Below, piece after piece: positions 5,758-12,151 of a stretch of 12,151 nucleotides of DNA (position 1 is its first letter; each line of letters begins with the position of its first letter). Under the pieces are notes generated by a model, which was not told the origin of the DNA, ran no database searches, and saw nothing but the letters and a program-made list of their open reading frames with translations. The DNA is taken from positions 1-12,151 of the forward strand of contig JADZBJ010000136.1 of the NCBI GenBank assembly GCA_020852155.1, in the 5' to 3' direction. A program made the position numbers and the translations under genes. This DNA comes from Saprospiraceae bacterium. Its GTDB lineage: Bacteria > Bacteroidota > Bacteroidia > Chitinophagales > Saprospiraceae.

Positions 5758-7146
5758 TCAGGCCAAAAGGTAATACTGATTGTCAATTATCAAGCCCAAT
5801 GGCGTCGCTTTTTGCTTTTCATACAACAGCACAAACCGCGCAGGATGTCCGCCGGTCAGTGCAAGGCAATGCAGTCGCAGGCGTTCTTCCCATAGTTCCG
5901 ATAAGAGCAAAACGTGATCGTTTTCATCCATTAAGGCCCATTGCCCGCTATTTTGGGCCAGCCGAACCTGATTGGTCACGCACATCAGTCCTGTCGCCCA
6001 GGGATTCAAACTGATGAATGCGGCATATCGCTCGCGCAATGCCTTGAAATCAGCCAGCGCCTGCAAGTCCATCAGGTCTGGCGGAGGTATGTAAATGTTG
6101 TGCGGTTCGGCGAGAAAAATGGCCCTTTGCGGTGCGTTGGAGGGGTAGTAAACCACGCTGCCATGCACCAGTTCGCCCGGTTTAAATGTCACTTCGACAC
6201 TTTGACTGATGTGAAAATAATCCAGTTGTAGGGCTGTTTGGCCAGAACTTAATCCCAGCAGCCAGGAACGAATTTCCACCAGCCCGTCTGCTTCGTTGAT
6301 GGATTGAGCGGCGACCAACCAGTGTTCGGGCTTTGAAGCGGCGTCGGGCAGTTGCAAAAGTTCGGCGCGTTTATACGTCCATCCGATTTGTGTTTTTACA
6401 TCTTCCTGAACGTTTTCTGGCAAATGCTCCATCTGCCTGAATGCCTGAACGATCAGCCACAATTGCCCTAATTCCGCAATGGCTTCCTGGTGCCATTCGG
6501 CCTGTTGGGGCAACTGTGCAAAGCGACGTACGCGCGTGGCCAGCGCGGGCGATTTGGCGTCAATGAGTCGTGTGGCGGCTTGTTCCAGCACTGCCGTTTT
6601 TTCCGGCAGGTGTAATAAACCGGTTCGGGTCAGATCGAGCAGTAGTTTTTCCAGTTCATCCATGCCGGATGCGACCAGAGCGACGCGCTCATCAGTTCTT
6701 TTTTGCTTGTCGTCGGCTTGTTTTTGGCTTTTCTTCTCGTCTGTTTCAGGGGCTATTTCGGTGGTTTTTTGCCGCTTTTGCAGGCGTTTTTCAATCCAGG
6801 CTGTAACCCAATCCGGCTCGGCCGGACTGTTTTGCTGGAAAAAAGTCGCATTTTTCACAAAAAGCAGCAACAAGCCTACACCGTGTTTGCAGGGTTGAAT
6901 CCGGCTTGGACAGGTGCATTTGAAGGCAATATGTCCAAGATCAATCTGCGTCTGGAAAGGCGGAAAACCGGAGTTGCGCAGCTCTGCCCAGATAGCCCGC
7001 TCGTTGCCGCCTTGCGATTGCCAGCGCCATTCCTGCGCCATTTCCCTGGATCGGGCCAGGGCGGCAGCATCGCGGGCATAGGCTGATGCGGCGCTTTCGC
7101 TGATGTCGGCGCGGTCGGGAGCGTTGGAGGGCGGCAAAGCGGTCAT
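5758..7146 (-). CDS. SWIM zinc-finger domain protein
   Basis: A 462-residue cytosolic protein. The N-terminal 100 residues follow the pattern of the bacterial SWIM family: a leading YARDAAALARSREMA stretch, QGGNERAIWAELRNSG, then the zinc-binding CxCx6CxH motif (Cys77, Cys79, Cys86, His88). A highly charged Lys/Glu/Gln linker (about 118-155) follows, then a mostly helical part and a C-terminal beta-rich part (about 290-462) with no motif I recognise. SWIM domains bind DNA or proteins. In many bacteria this protein is encoded beside a MoxR-type AAA+ ATPase, VWA proteins and DUF5691/DUF5682 genes; none is visible here. Its start codon overlaps the stop of the DUF1573 gene in an ATGA, which suggests translational coupling. 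The function is unknown. Confidence 0.82.
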   Translation of the reverse strand: MTALPPSNAPDRADISESAASAYARDAAALARSREMAQEWRWQSQGGNERAIWAELRNSGFPPFQTQIDLGHIAFKCTCPSRIQPCKHGVGLLLLFVKNATFFQQNSPAEPDWVTAWIEKRLQKRQKTTEIAPETDEKKSQKQADDKQKRTDERVALVASGMDELEKLLLDLTRTGLLHLPEKTAVLEQAATRLIDAKSPALATRVRRFAQLPQQAEWHQEAIAELGQLWLIVQAFRQMEHLPENVQEDVKTQIGWTYKRAELLQLPDAASKPEHWLVAAQSINEADGLVEIRSWLLGLSSGQTALQLDYFHISQSVEVTFKPGELVHGSVVYYPSNAPQRAIFLAEPHNIYIPPPDLMDLQALADFKALRERYAAFISLNPWATGLMCVTNQVRLAQNSGQWALMDENDHVLLLSELWEERLRLHCLALTGGHPARFVLLYEKQKATPLGLIIDNQYYLLA

Positions 7147-7571
7147 TTTATGATGTCAAAACTGTATTCGACCACTTCGATGCGCGGATTACCGGAGGCG
7201 TCGTTCTGTTTGAAAACGACGTTGATACCGATGGTTTCGGCGGCTTCTTTTTCACTGCTGTCGAAGGTGACATCGAATCGGCCTTTCGAACCGGGAGCGA
7301 TCACGCCGCGCGGAAAATCAACTTTTGTACATTCGCAGGCATCCACAATTTCAATTTGAATGTCGCCGCCAGATGTGTTGGTTAATTCGAAGAAAAGGGT
7401 GCGTTTTTCCCCTTTTTTCACTGGACCAAGGTCGAGTTTCTTTTTATCCCAGGTGACGAATGGGGTAGGGGTTGTGGGCGTTTGCGTGGCTTGCGCGGTG
7501 GCTTTGGGCGAGCAGCCCAATACAACTACGAAGGCCATCAAACTGAAGATAGAAAATGCAAGTTTCATCAT
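7143..7571 (-). CDS. DUF1573 domain lipoprotein
   Basis: A 142-residue exported protein. A signal sequence (1-19) ends in a lipobox VVLGC, so Cys20 should be lipidated and anchor the protein in the envelope. A Thr/Pro-rich linker leads to one DUF1573 domain (about 38-142), an Ig-like fold of the ASPM-SPD-2-Hydin group, with the typical VKKGEKRTLFFELTNTSGGD strand pair, a CECT motif (Cys79, Cys81) and IAPGSKGRFDVTF. The domain is very common in Bacteroidota and its job is unknown; a structural or binding role in the envelope is likely. ATG codons at 7571 and 7568 both give a normal signal sequence; a TTG at 7592 is less likely. It is the first gene of the minus-strand operon and overlaps the SWIM gene by four bases. 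Confidence 0.88.
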   Translation of the reverse strand: MMKLAFSIFSLMAFVVVLGCSPKATAQATQTPTTPTPFVTWDKKKLDLGPVKKGEKRTLFFELTNTSGGDIQIEIVDACECTKVDFPRGVIAPGSKGRFDVTFDSSEKEAAETIGINVVFKQNDASGNPRIEVVEYSFDIIK

Positions 7572-7673
7572 GTGTCTAAAATTGTTCGGCAAAAGAAACG
7601 TTTGGAGCGCGTAAAGTTCATGGCTTCATGCTTTTTCAGCAAGTGGAAGGCTTTACCTTTGCTTTTCGTTTGA

Positions 7674-7688
7674 AGCGCAAGATGCGCT
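7674..7688. other. Short hairpin in the divergent intergenic region
   Basis: AGCGCA and TGCGCT form a perfect 6-bp stem with a three-base loop, between the divergent DUF1573 and TPR genes. The 172-base gap must hold both promoters; I see no clear Bacteroidota TAnnTTTG element in it. The hairpin may be an operator-like site or part of the TPR leader. Confidence 0.25.
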
Positions 7689-7743
7689 GACAAAGTTTCT
7701 TGCTGTATTCAACGTTTAAAATCCAAACATACCTGGCGTAAAT

Positions 7744-9273
7744 ATGCCTAATATTCTCCATCCTGTTTACTGTTTTATTGCCGCGCTGCTTTTCCTGGCG
7801 TCCGGCCTTACATTATCTGCTCAAAATACCATCGGCGGCAAAAAAGTGTCCGTGCCGGAAGAAGAAGTCGAGCGCCAAAGCAAGTTTTTGGCGGCAGAAA
7901 CCGAACTGATGATGGGGCGTTTTGACAAAGCCAGCGACAAGTTCAGGACTTTCACTTACGAACATCCCGACAACGATGCAGGCTGGTACGGACTTGCCCG
8001 CGCTTATGCCGGCGCCAAGGAATTAGACAAGGCTGTTGATGCCATCGGCAAAGCCATATCCAACGCACCGGATAACCAGTGGTATGCCATCTATCAGGGG
8101 GATTTGTACAAGGAGTTGGGTCGGATTAAAGACGCTATTCGGGTGTATGAAAACCTGCTGAAAAAGTACCCTGAAACGCCGGAGTTTTATGAACAGGCAG
8201 CCTACCTGTACGTATTGGCCGAAGAGCCTGAAAAAGGATTGAAAATGTTGAACAAACTGGAAAGTTTGCGCGGTATCACCCCTGAGGTTTCTTTGAAAAA
8301 ACACATGAGTCTGGTGGGGCTAAACGACTTCAAAAAGGCGGGTGACGAACTTGGCCGCCTGGCTGATGCCTATCCGAAAAATGTACAATTCAGGCTTGAT
8401 CTGGCAGATTTTTGTGCCCGAACCGGCGATGTGCAATGTCAAAAACAAGCCTATGAAAAGGTGCTGGCTGTTTCGCCCAACAATTCGACGGCCAAAGTCG
8501 GTCTGGCCTCATTGACTGCGGGCGGAAAAAACCAGTCGGAGGTTGGGAAATTGCAGGCGCTGAAACCGCTTTTTGCTGATCCTCGCAATGGAATTGAACA
8601 AAAAATCAGGGAATTAATGCCTTATTTCGATAAAATAGGCGACCAAACAGAGCCTGCGCTGGCTTCAGCCCTGATTGATCTGGGTATGGCCATCGAAACG
8701 GCTCACCCCGACGACGCCAAGGCCTGGAGCGTCAGCGGTGATTTGTTTTATCTGTTAAACAAGCCGACCGAGGCGTTGACTCGTTATCAAAAGTGTATAA
8801 AACTCAATCCGGGCGTATTCAATGTCTGGGAAAATGCCTTGAGCATATTGGCTGAACAACAGCGCTACGATGAAATGACTACGACTGCCGAAGCCGCTAT
8901 TGACGCCTTCCCGAATCAGCCCAAAGCCTATTATTTTCTGGCAGCGGCACAGGTGGCGCGCAACGATGCAAAAGGCGCATTGAACACCGTCCAGCAAGCG
9001 CTGCCCATGACGCGTAACAATGCTGCATTGATGGTCCAACTCACCGACATGAAGGCGCTGGCCTATATTGCACAGAAGGATTACCTGCTGGCCATTTCTA
9101 CATACGAAACCGTCGCCGCTCAAATGGCCAACGATCCCACCGTACTCGAACACTACGGTGACGCGCTATACCTCGGCGCTCAATACAACAAAGCCGTAGA
9201 ATACTGGAAAAAAGCCTATGCGCTGCGCAAAACGCCTTCTTTAGAAAAGAAAGTGAGTACTGGGAAAATGTGA
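7744..9273 (+). CDS. Secreted tetratricopeptide-repeat protein
   Basis: A 509-residue exported protein. A signal peptide (1-26, hydrophobic core FIAALLFLASGLTL, cleavage likely after LSA) is followed by helical repeats. TPR-like units are visible at about 45-77, 79-112, 113-146, 147-170, 326-359, 360-393, 394-425, 432-462 and 467-498, with typical W/Y/A/P positions such as AWSVSGDLFYLLNKPTEALTRY and EHYGDALYLGAQYNKAVEYW. The middle (about 250-320) is less regular and may be a hinge. Proteins of this type act as periplasmic or outer-membrane scaffolds in Bacteroidota; the partner here cannot be named. The ATG at 7744 starts the signal peptide exactly. The gene is divergent from the DUF1573 operon and convergent with the T9SS gene, with a large repeat just after its stop. 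Confidence 0.88.
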   Translation: MPNILHPVYCFIAALLFLASGLTLSAQNTIGGKKVSVPEEEVERQSKFLAAETELMMGRFDKASDKFRTFTYEHPDNDAGWYGLARAYAGAKELDKAVDAIGKAISNAPDNQWYAIYQGDLYKELGRIKDAIRVYENLLKKYPETPEFYEQAAYLYVLAEEPEKGLKMLNKLESLRGITPEVSLKKHMSLVGLNDFKKAGDELGRLADAYPKNVQFRLDLADFCARTGDVQCQKQAYEKVLAVSPNNSTAKVGLASLTAGGKNQSEVGKLQALKPLFADPRNGIEQKIRELMPYFDKIGDQTEPALASALIDLGMAIETAHPDDAKAWSVSGDLFYLLNKPTEALTRYQKCIKLNPGVFNVWENALSILAEQQRYDEMTTTAEAAIDAFPNQPKAYYFLAAAQVARNDAKGALNTVQQALPMTRNNAALMVQLTDMKALAYIAQKDYLLAISTYETVAAQMANDPTVLEHYGDALYLGAQYNKAVEYWKKAYALRKTPSLEKKVSTGKM

Positions 9274-9470
9274 AGTAGTTGAAGGTTGAAATGGTTGAAA
9301 GTTGAAGTGGTTGAAGGTTGAAAATTGTTGAAGTGGTTCTGTGTTTGTTTAAACACAGAGGGCACTGAGTGTTTCACAGAGACCACAGAGTACACCATTT
9401 CAACAACTTTCAACCATTTCAACCTTCAACTTTCAACTCTACTTCAACTTTCAACCACTTCAACTTCCAC
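9274..9470. repeat. Composite inverted repeat of GTTGAA / TTCAAC units
   Basis: The whole gap between two convergent genes is repeat. The left arm (9278-9332) has seven GTTGAA copies spaced mostly 7 and 9 bases apart; the right arm (9399-9464) has eight TTCAAC copies. A 28-base block at 9277-9304 is exactly the reverse complement of 9404-9431. The centre holds a second repeat type with three CACAGAG words. The transcript could fold into a long hairpin, so the element may work as a two-way terminator for the TPR and T9SS genes. Similar units are, from memory, scattered through many Bacteroidota genomes. Confidence 0.85.
9338..9390. repeat. CACAGAG core repeat with 9-bp hairpin
   Basis: TCTGTGTTT (9338-9346) and AAACACAGA (9351-9359) form a perfect 9-bp stem with a four-base loop. 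CACAGAG recurs at 9354, 9375 and 9384, giving the wording 'cacagagggcactgag...' that I know as a dispersed intergenic repeat in many bacteria. It is nested within the GTTGAA/TTCAAC element. Confidence 0.7.
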
Positions 9471-11015
9471 CTACTCCACCACCACCTTTTTCACGACCGT
9501 CTGGTTGGCGCCGATCATTTGAACAGTGTATAGACCTTTGGATTGTCCGCTGAGGTCAAACTCAAGCAGTTCGTTGCCTTCCGAAACTTGTTTTTCGGCT
9601 ATTACCCGGCCGTTCATGTCTAACACCCGAAGCATAGCGCCGGATTCTGTCATGCCTCCGACGTTGATTCTGCCGGTGCTGGGATTTGGGAATACACGAA
9701 GATCAGTATAAAAAACACGACTGGCCGGGTTGAACTCAGCCGATGAGTTGTCGTAGATTTTTCTGAATTCCGGTTTGTGGTTTGAGAAGTTCGCCTGCGA
9801 ACCCAGCGCAGTAGGCAGGTTGGGTAAGTTAGCCTCATCCACGCCGGGTTGTTGTGGCGCCGTGCCCAGCAGCAGAGACATATTCGCATAAGCATATACG
9901 GCCGACAAATTACCCCTTGTACCACCGATAATCAGGCGTTGGTGTGCATTCGATGCAAAGGCTTCACGCACCATGATGGTGTTATTAAGCGGTACTTGTC
10001 CGCCTTGTGTACCTGTCAACATGTTCATAAATTGACCATACATTGGGCCGCCGGTACTGACCGGACCTCGACGCCATGATGTGAAAACCTGACCACCCGG
10101 CGTTATCAACGCATTGTTGACCCAGGTGACTGGTGTGCCCGCAGCATTAAAGTTAACCTCGTCGTTGATTTTCAACCAGGCAACGGTTCCGTTCCAGTTA
10201 ATACGTGCGGTATAGATACCCACATAATTATTGGCAAACATTGATCCGGTTACAATAAACCCCAGGTTCGTGTTATTTGGATTAATGATATTAATCTCTT
10301 CAAATTCACTATAAGTATAAATGCCATTGGCGCTGGAAGGGCTCAGCGTAGTATTCCAGATCATAGATCCATCGGCGTCAATTCGTGTTATTTGAAGCGA
10401 ACCGGCCAGAACGTAGCCGCCGCCATTAGCCGGTTTGATGCTCCAGGGTGTGGCTACGCCGGACAATTGAGTTGTCCATTGCAATTCTCCATAAGCATTG
10501 AATAGTGAAACAATTGCTCCGTTTGAGTTATGTCCGGCAGCCATATAACCACCATTGACAGCCTGACAAACAGATGTGTACTCAACGCCGTTGCCAAGTG
10601 GGCCGAATCGTTCCCACATTTTATGCCCGGTTTGATTGAGCATCAACGTGTAATAATTCCATTGGCCGTTGCGAGTGCCTGACTCAACGACAAAATAACC
10701 TGTAGGGAAACTGCTGCTACAGAAGTTTTTCCAAAATGTGGACAAATTGCTGAAGTCAGTCTGGTGCGTTTTAGTCGAGTTGAAGATGCCAAATTCATCA
10801 AAACTGGAAAAGTAAACCTGGGTGTTGGGTGATGAAAAATAGCGATTGCCGATGATCGCATACCCTTGATAATTTTGCGGCTCAATTTTCCAACCAGCGT
10901 GTGCCTGATTGTGCCAGGTGGTTGTGCTTTCAAAAACAGATTGCGCCTGCGCCCACATCGGGAAAAACAGCGCCAGCATGATGAGGAGATAACGGTTGTT
11001 AATCATTTGTTTCAT
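9471..11015 (-). CDS. T9SS type A sorting-domain secreted protein, function unknown
   Basis: A 514-residue exported protein. The signal peptide (1-25) has a hydrophobic core YLLIMLALFFPMW and a likely cleavage after AQA. The body (about 26-430) is beta-rich, with repeats of the kind GGYMAAGHNSNGAIVSLFNAYGELQW (start of it at about 155) and GGGYVLAGS...ITRIDADGSMIW, about 45 residues apart, which suggests a beta-propeller-like fold. The last 75 residues are a type A T9SS sorting domain: VFPNPSTGRINV, LRVLDMNGRVI, LSGQSKGLYTVQM and a final basic KKVVVE. Such proteins cross the outer membrane by the Por machinery and are released or attached to the cell surface. No enzyme motif is visible. The ATG at 11015 was chosen; a second at 11006 is possible. 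A weak promoter candidate lies upstream. Confidence 0.9.
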   Translation of the reverse strand: MKQMINNRYLLIMLALFFPMWAQAQSVFESTTTWHNQAHAGWKIEPQNYQGYAIIGNRYFSSPNTQVYFSSFDEFGIFNSTKTHQTDFSNLSTFWKNFCSSSFPTGYFVVESGTRNGQWNYYTLMLNQTGHKMWERFGPLGNGVEYTSVCQAVNGGYMAAGHNSNGAIVSLFNAYGELQWTTQLSGVATPWSIKPANGGGYVLAGSLQITRIDADGSMIWNTTLSPSSANGIYTYSEFEEINIINPNNTNLGFIVTGSMFANNYVGIYTARINWNGTVAWLKINDEVNFNAAGTPVTWVNNALITPGGQVFTSWRRGPVSTGGPMYGQFMNMLTGTQGGQVPLNNTIMVREAFASNAHQRLIIGGTRGNLSAVYAYANMSLLLGTAPQQPGVDEANLPNLPTALGSQANFSNHKPEFRKIYDNSSAEFNPASRVFYTDLRVFPNPSTGRINVGGMTESGAMLRVLDMNGRVIAEKQVSEGNELLEFDLSGQSKGLYTVQMIGANQTVVKKVVVE

Positions 11016-11305
11016 AATTTAATTTTGGTTGGTGAAAAATATGCAAGGCGGAATCAACCGCAACTTGTCAAAAGTCCGGCAACATCATGCGACAATTGCG
11101 CCGATGTTCAGATGAAGCAACGCACGTTCAGGGTGAAGCGCTGACGTCACTGCAAACAGGTAAGAATGAAGACCAAAACGGGAAATTAAAACGGGGTTAT
11201 AAACTTCAGGCAAATGCTGAAAACAAGCATTACACATTTGGATCATCCAAAGGTAAGCAAGTTGGCTTAAAGTAAAACTACTCCAATTGACTCATTAACA
11301 AAAAA
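11016..11305. other. Non-coding gap between the PAP2 and T9SS genes
   Basis: This 290-base stretch separates two genes of the same strand. Besides the promoter candidate it holds two small hairpins: AATGCT/AGCATT (11213-11231, seven-base loop) and TAAGC/GCTTA (11254-11269, six-base loop), 36 bases past the PAP2 stop on the minus strand; either could help end the PAP2 transcript. Open frames crossing the gap on the plus strand show no protein-like composition or family resemblance. I see no RNA gene in it. Confidence 0.4.
11034..11063 (-). promoter_or_regulatory. Candidate Bacteroidota-type promoter for the T9SS gene
   Basis: On the minus strand, TATTTTTC (11034-11041) matches the -7 consensus TAnnTTTG except the last base, and a TTG (11061-11063) lies 19 bases upstream, the usual distance. 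It would start transcription shortly before the ATG at 11015, leaving a short leader. Such short motifs occur by chance. Confidence 0.28.
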
Positions 11306-12055
11306 CTACTTGTGCCATTTCGGTACAACCCAGCCAATCGCGGCCCCAACCAGAAAGCCACAGGCTACATCGGTTATAAAATGTTTGCCAGCCTTGACCC
11401 GTAGCATGCCTGTTGTAATGGGCAAAACAGCAGCGCCAGCCCATACCAGCGGCTTCCATTTTGAATCTGGATGATAGGCCGACCAAACCGAAGCTGTAGA
11501 AAAAGTGGCTGCCGCCACCATTGAGGTATGTCCTGAAAAGAAGGATTGTCGCGCATCTTTTTTGAGTTTCCAGTCCATCGGAGCGTTTGGATTATAAACG
11601 AAAGGTCGCGATCGCCGTACGATGTCTTTCATCAAACTTGTCACCGTCAGGTTCAGCAGCATGGCTTCGCCAATGATGGTCGCATTGACGGGTGCGTCGT
11701 TGCGAATTTGAGCATCAAGCAGCAATAACGCCGGTATGGCTACGCCTGTGTAAAGCGACCAGTCGCTGGCTGTTTTGGCCCGCAGATCGAATTGACGTGT
11801 CACAAACCGCTCAAAACCGGGAACACTTTCTACCTTCAAGCCGTTGATATCGCTGACGGTCAGCGCGGGCATTTTTTTATTCAAATACCAGGCTCCACCC
11901 AGTCCAATGCCGATACCACCAAAAATACCGACTTCTCGACCTGTTTTTAAAGAAAATGGCGTTTGCGATGCCACAGGCCCAATGAGAAAGCCCAAGGCTG
12001 TCAAACAGGCAAACAGACGAATCGCATAAAATCGGTTAATGAAATACAATAGCAT
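11306..12055 (-). CDS. PAP2 superfamily phosphatase, exported
   Basis: A 249-residue protein with the type 2 phosphatidic acid phosphatase core. The three motifs are visible: KDIVRRSRP (about 143-151, K-x6-RP), FFSGHTS (about 170-176, with the His acid) and LRVKAGKHFITD (about 218-229, nucleophile His225 and Asp229). The N-terminus has a hydrophobic signal or anchor (about 12-30, LFACLTALGFLIGPVA), a second segment near 43-57 and further membrane-like helices around the motifs. Members remove phosphate from lipids such as phosphatidate, undecaprenyl pyrophosphate or lipid A on the periplasmic side; the substrate here cannot be told. The ATG at 12055 follows a run of T on the minus strand. No neighbour gives a pathway hint. 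Confidence 0.9.
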   Translation of the reverse strand: MLLYFINRFYAIRLFACLTALGFLIGPVASQTPFSLKTGREVGIFGGIGIGLGGAWYLNKKMPALTVSDINGLKVESVPGFERFVTRQFDLRAKTASDWSLYTGVAIPALLLLDAQIRNDAPVNATIIGEAMLLNLTVTSLMKDIVRRSRPFVYNPNAPMDWKLKKDARQSFFSGHTSMVAAATFSTASVWSAYHPDSKWKPLVWAGAAVLPITTGMLRVKAGKHFITDVACGFLVGAAIGWVVPKWHK

Positions 12056-12151
12056 AAAAAAACGGTGCGGCTTTTGATTGAATACCGTATATTGGTGCTG
12101 CGAGGCGGCAAATTTGTGAAAATCATTCCAAATAGGTACTAATAAACTGCC
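12056..12151. other. Upstream region of the PAP2 gene, cut by the window edge
   Basis: 96 bases without a gene. On the minus strand it should hold the leader and promoter of the PAP2 gene. A CAAATTTG word (one mismatch to the TAnnTTTG -7 box) is present, but without a TTG at the right distance, so I make no promoter call. Confidence 0.3.

Noticed and set aside
9278..9464. CRISPR-like array
   Set aside because: Units are only six bases, spaced 7-11 bases apart, with no unique spacers and no cas genes nearby.
9325..9522. Open frame of 65 codons across the intergenic repeat on the plus strand
   Set aside because: It is made of the repeat units (TEGTECFTETTE, STTFNHFNLQL) and resembles spurious small proteins often annotated over these repeats; it also runs into the T9SS gene on the other strand.
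10866..11275. Plus-strand open frames in the gap before the PAP2 gene
   Set aside because: Composition is basic and random-looking, the frames overlap each other and the T9SS gene start, and no family is recognisable.

Overview
The window looks like chromosomal DNA of a member of the Bacteroidota, possibly of the Saprospirales/Chitinophagales side, although the exact lineage cannot be fixed from the sequence. The evidence is a secreted protein with a type IX secretion (T9SS) C-terminal sorting domain, start codons without Shine-Dalgarno sequences, a DUF1573 lipoprotein, a CcoG-FixH-TauE/SafE tail of a cbb3 oxidase cluster, and intergenic GTTGAA / CACAGAG repeats of a kind common in these genomes. 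Eleven protein genes are supported. No RNA gene, transposase, CRISPR array or phage gene was found.

Layout. (1) Bases 1-2609, + strand: the 3' end of a cytochrome cbb3 oxidase assembly cluster, with ccoG (5' end cut by the window edge), a FixH/CcoH-like gene and a TauE/SafE (DsbD_2-like) membrane protein. (2) 2824-3657, +: a tandem-domain universal stress protein, separated from the oxidase genes by a 214-base gap holding a hairpin and a dispersed AT-rich repeat. (3) 3660-7571, - strand: a tight four-gene operon transcribed as DUF1573 lipoprotein, SWIM zinc-finger protein, Sfp-type phosphopantetheinyl transferase, RsmF-like rRNA m5C methyltransferase. The first pair overlaps by ATGA; the other gaps are 11-15 and 7 bases. 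(4) 7744-9273, +: a secreted TPR protein, divergent from the operon. (5) 9274-9470: a composite inverted repeat between convergent genes. (6) 9471-11015, -: a T9SS-secreted protein of unknown function. (7) 11306-12055, -: a periplasmic PAP2-type phosphatase.

How the genes fit together. The first three genes act in copper and cofactor delivery to the cbb3 oxidase, a high-affinity terminal oxidase for low oxygen; the adjacent stress protein may share that theme, but this is inference. The minus-strand operon mixes protein and rRNA modification with an uncharacterised SWIM protein and shows no single pathway.

Most interesting signals: a Cys-rich insertion in CcoG just before its ferredoxin domain; a 19-bp perfect inverted repeat with A-tract/T-tract flanks, like a bidirectional intrinsic terminator, buried in the coding 3' end of rsmF opposite the convergent stress-protein gene, with a second strong hairpin beside it; and the composite repeat at 9274-9470. 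I did not find a clear undescribed multi-gene system. The SWIM protein without its usual MoxR/VWA neighbours is the nearest candidate for unexplored biology.
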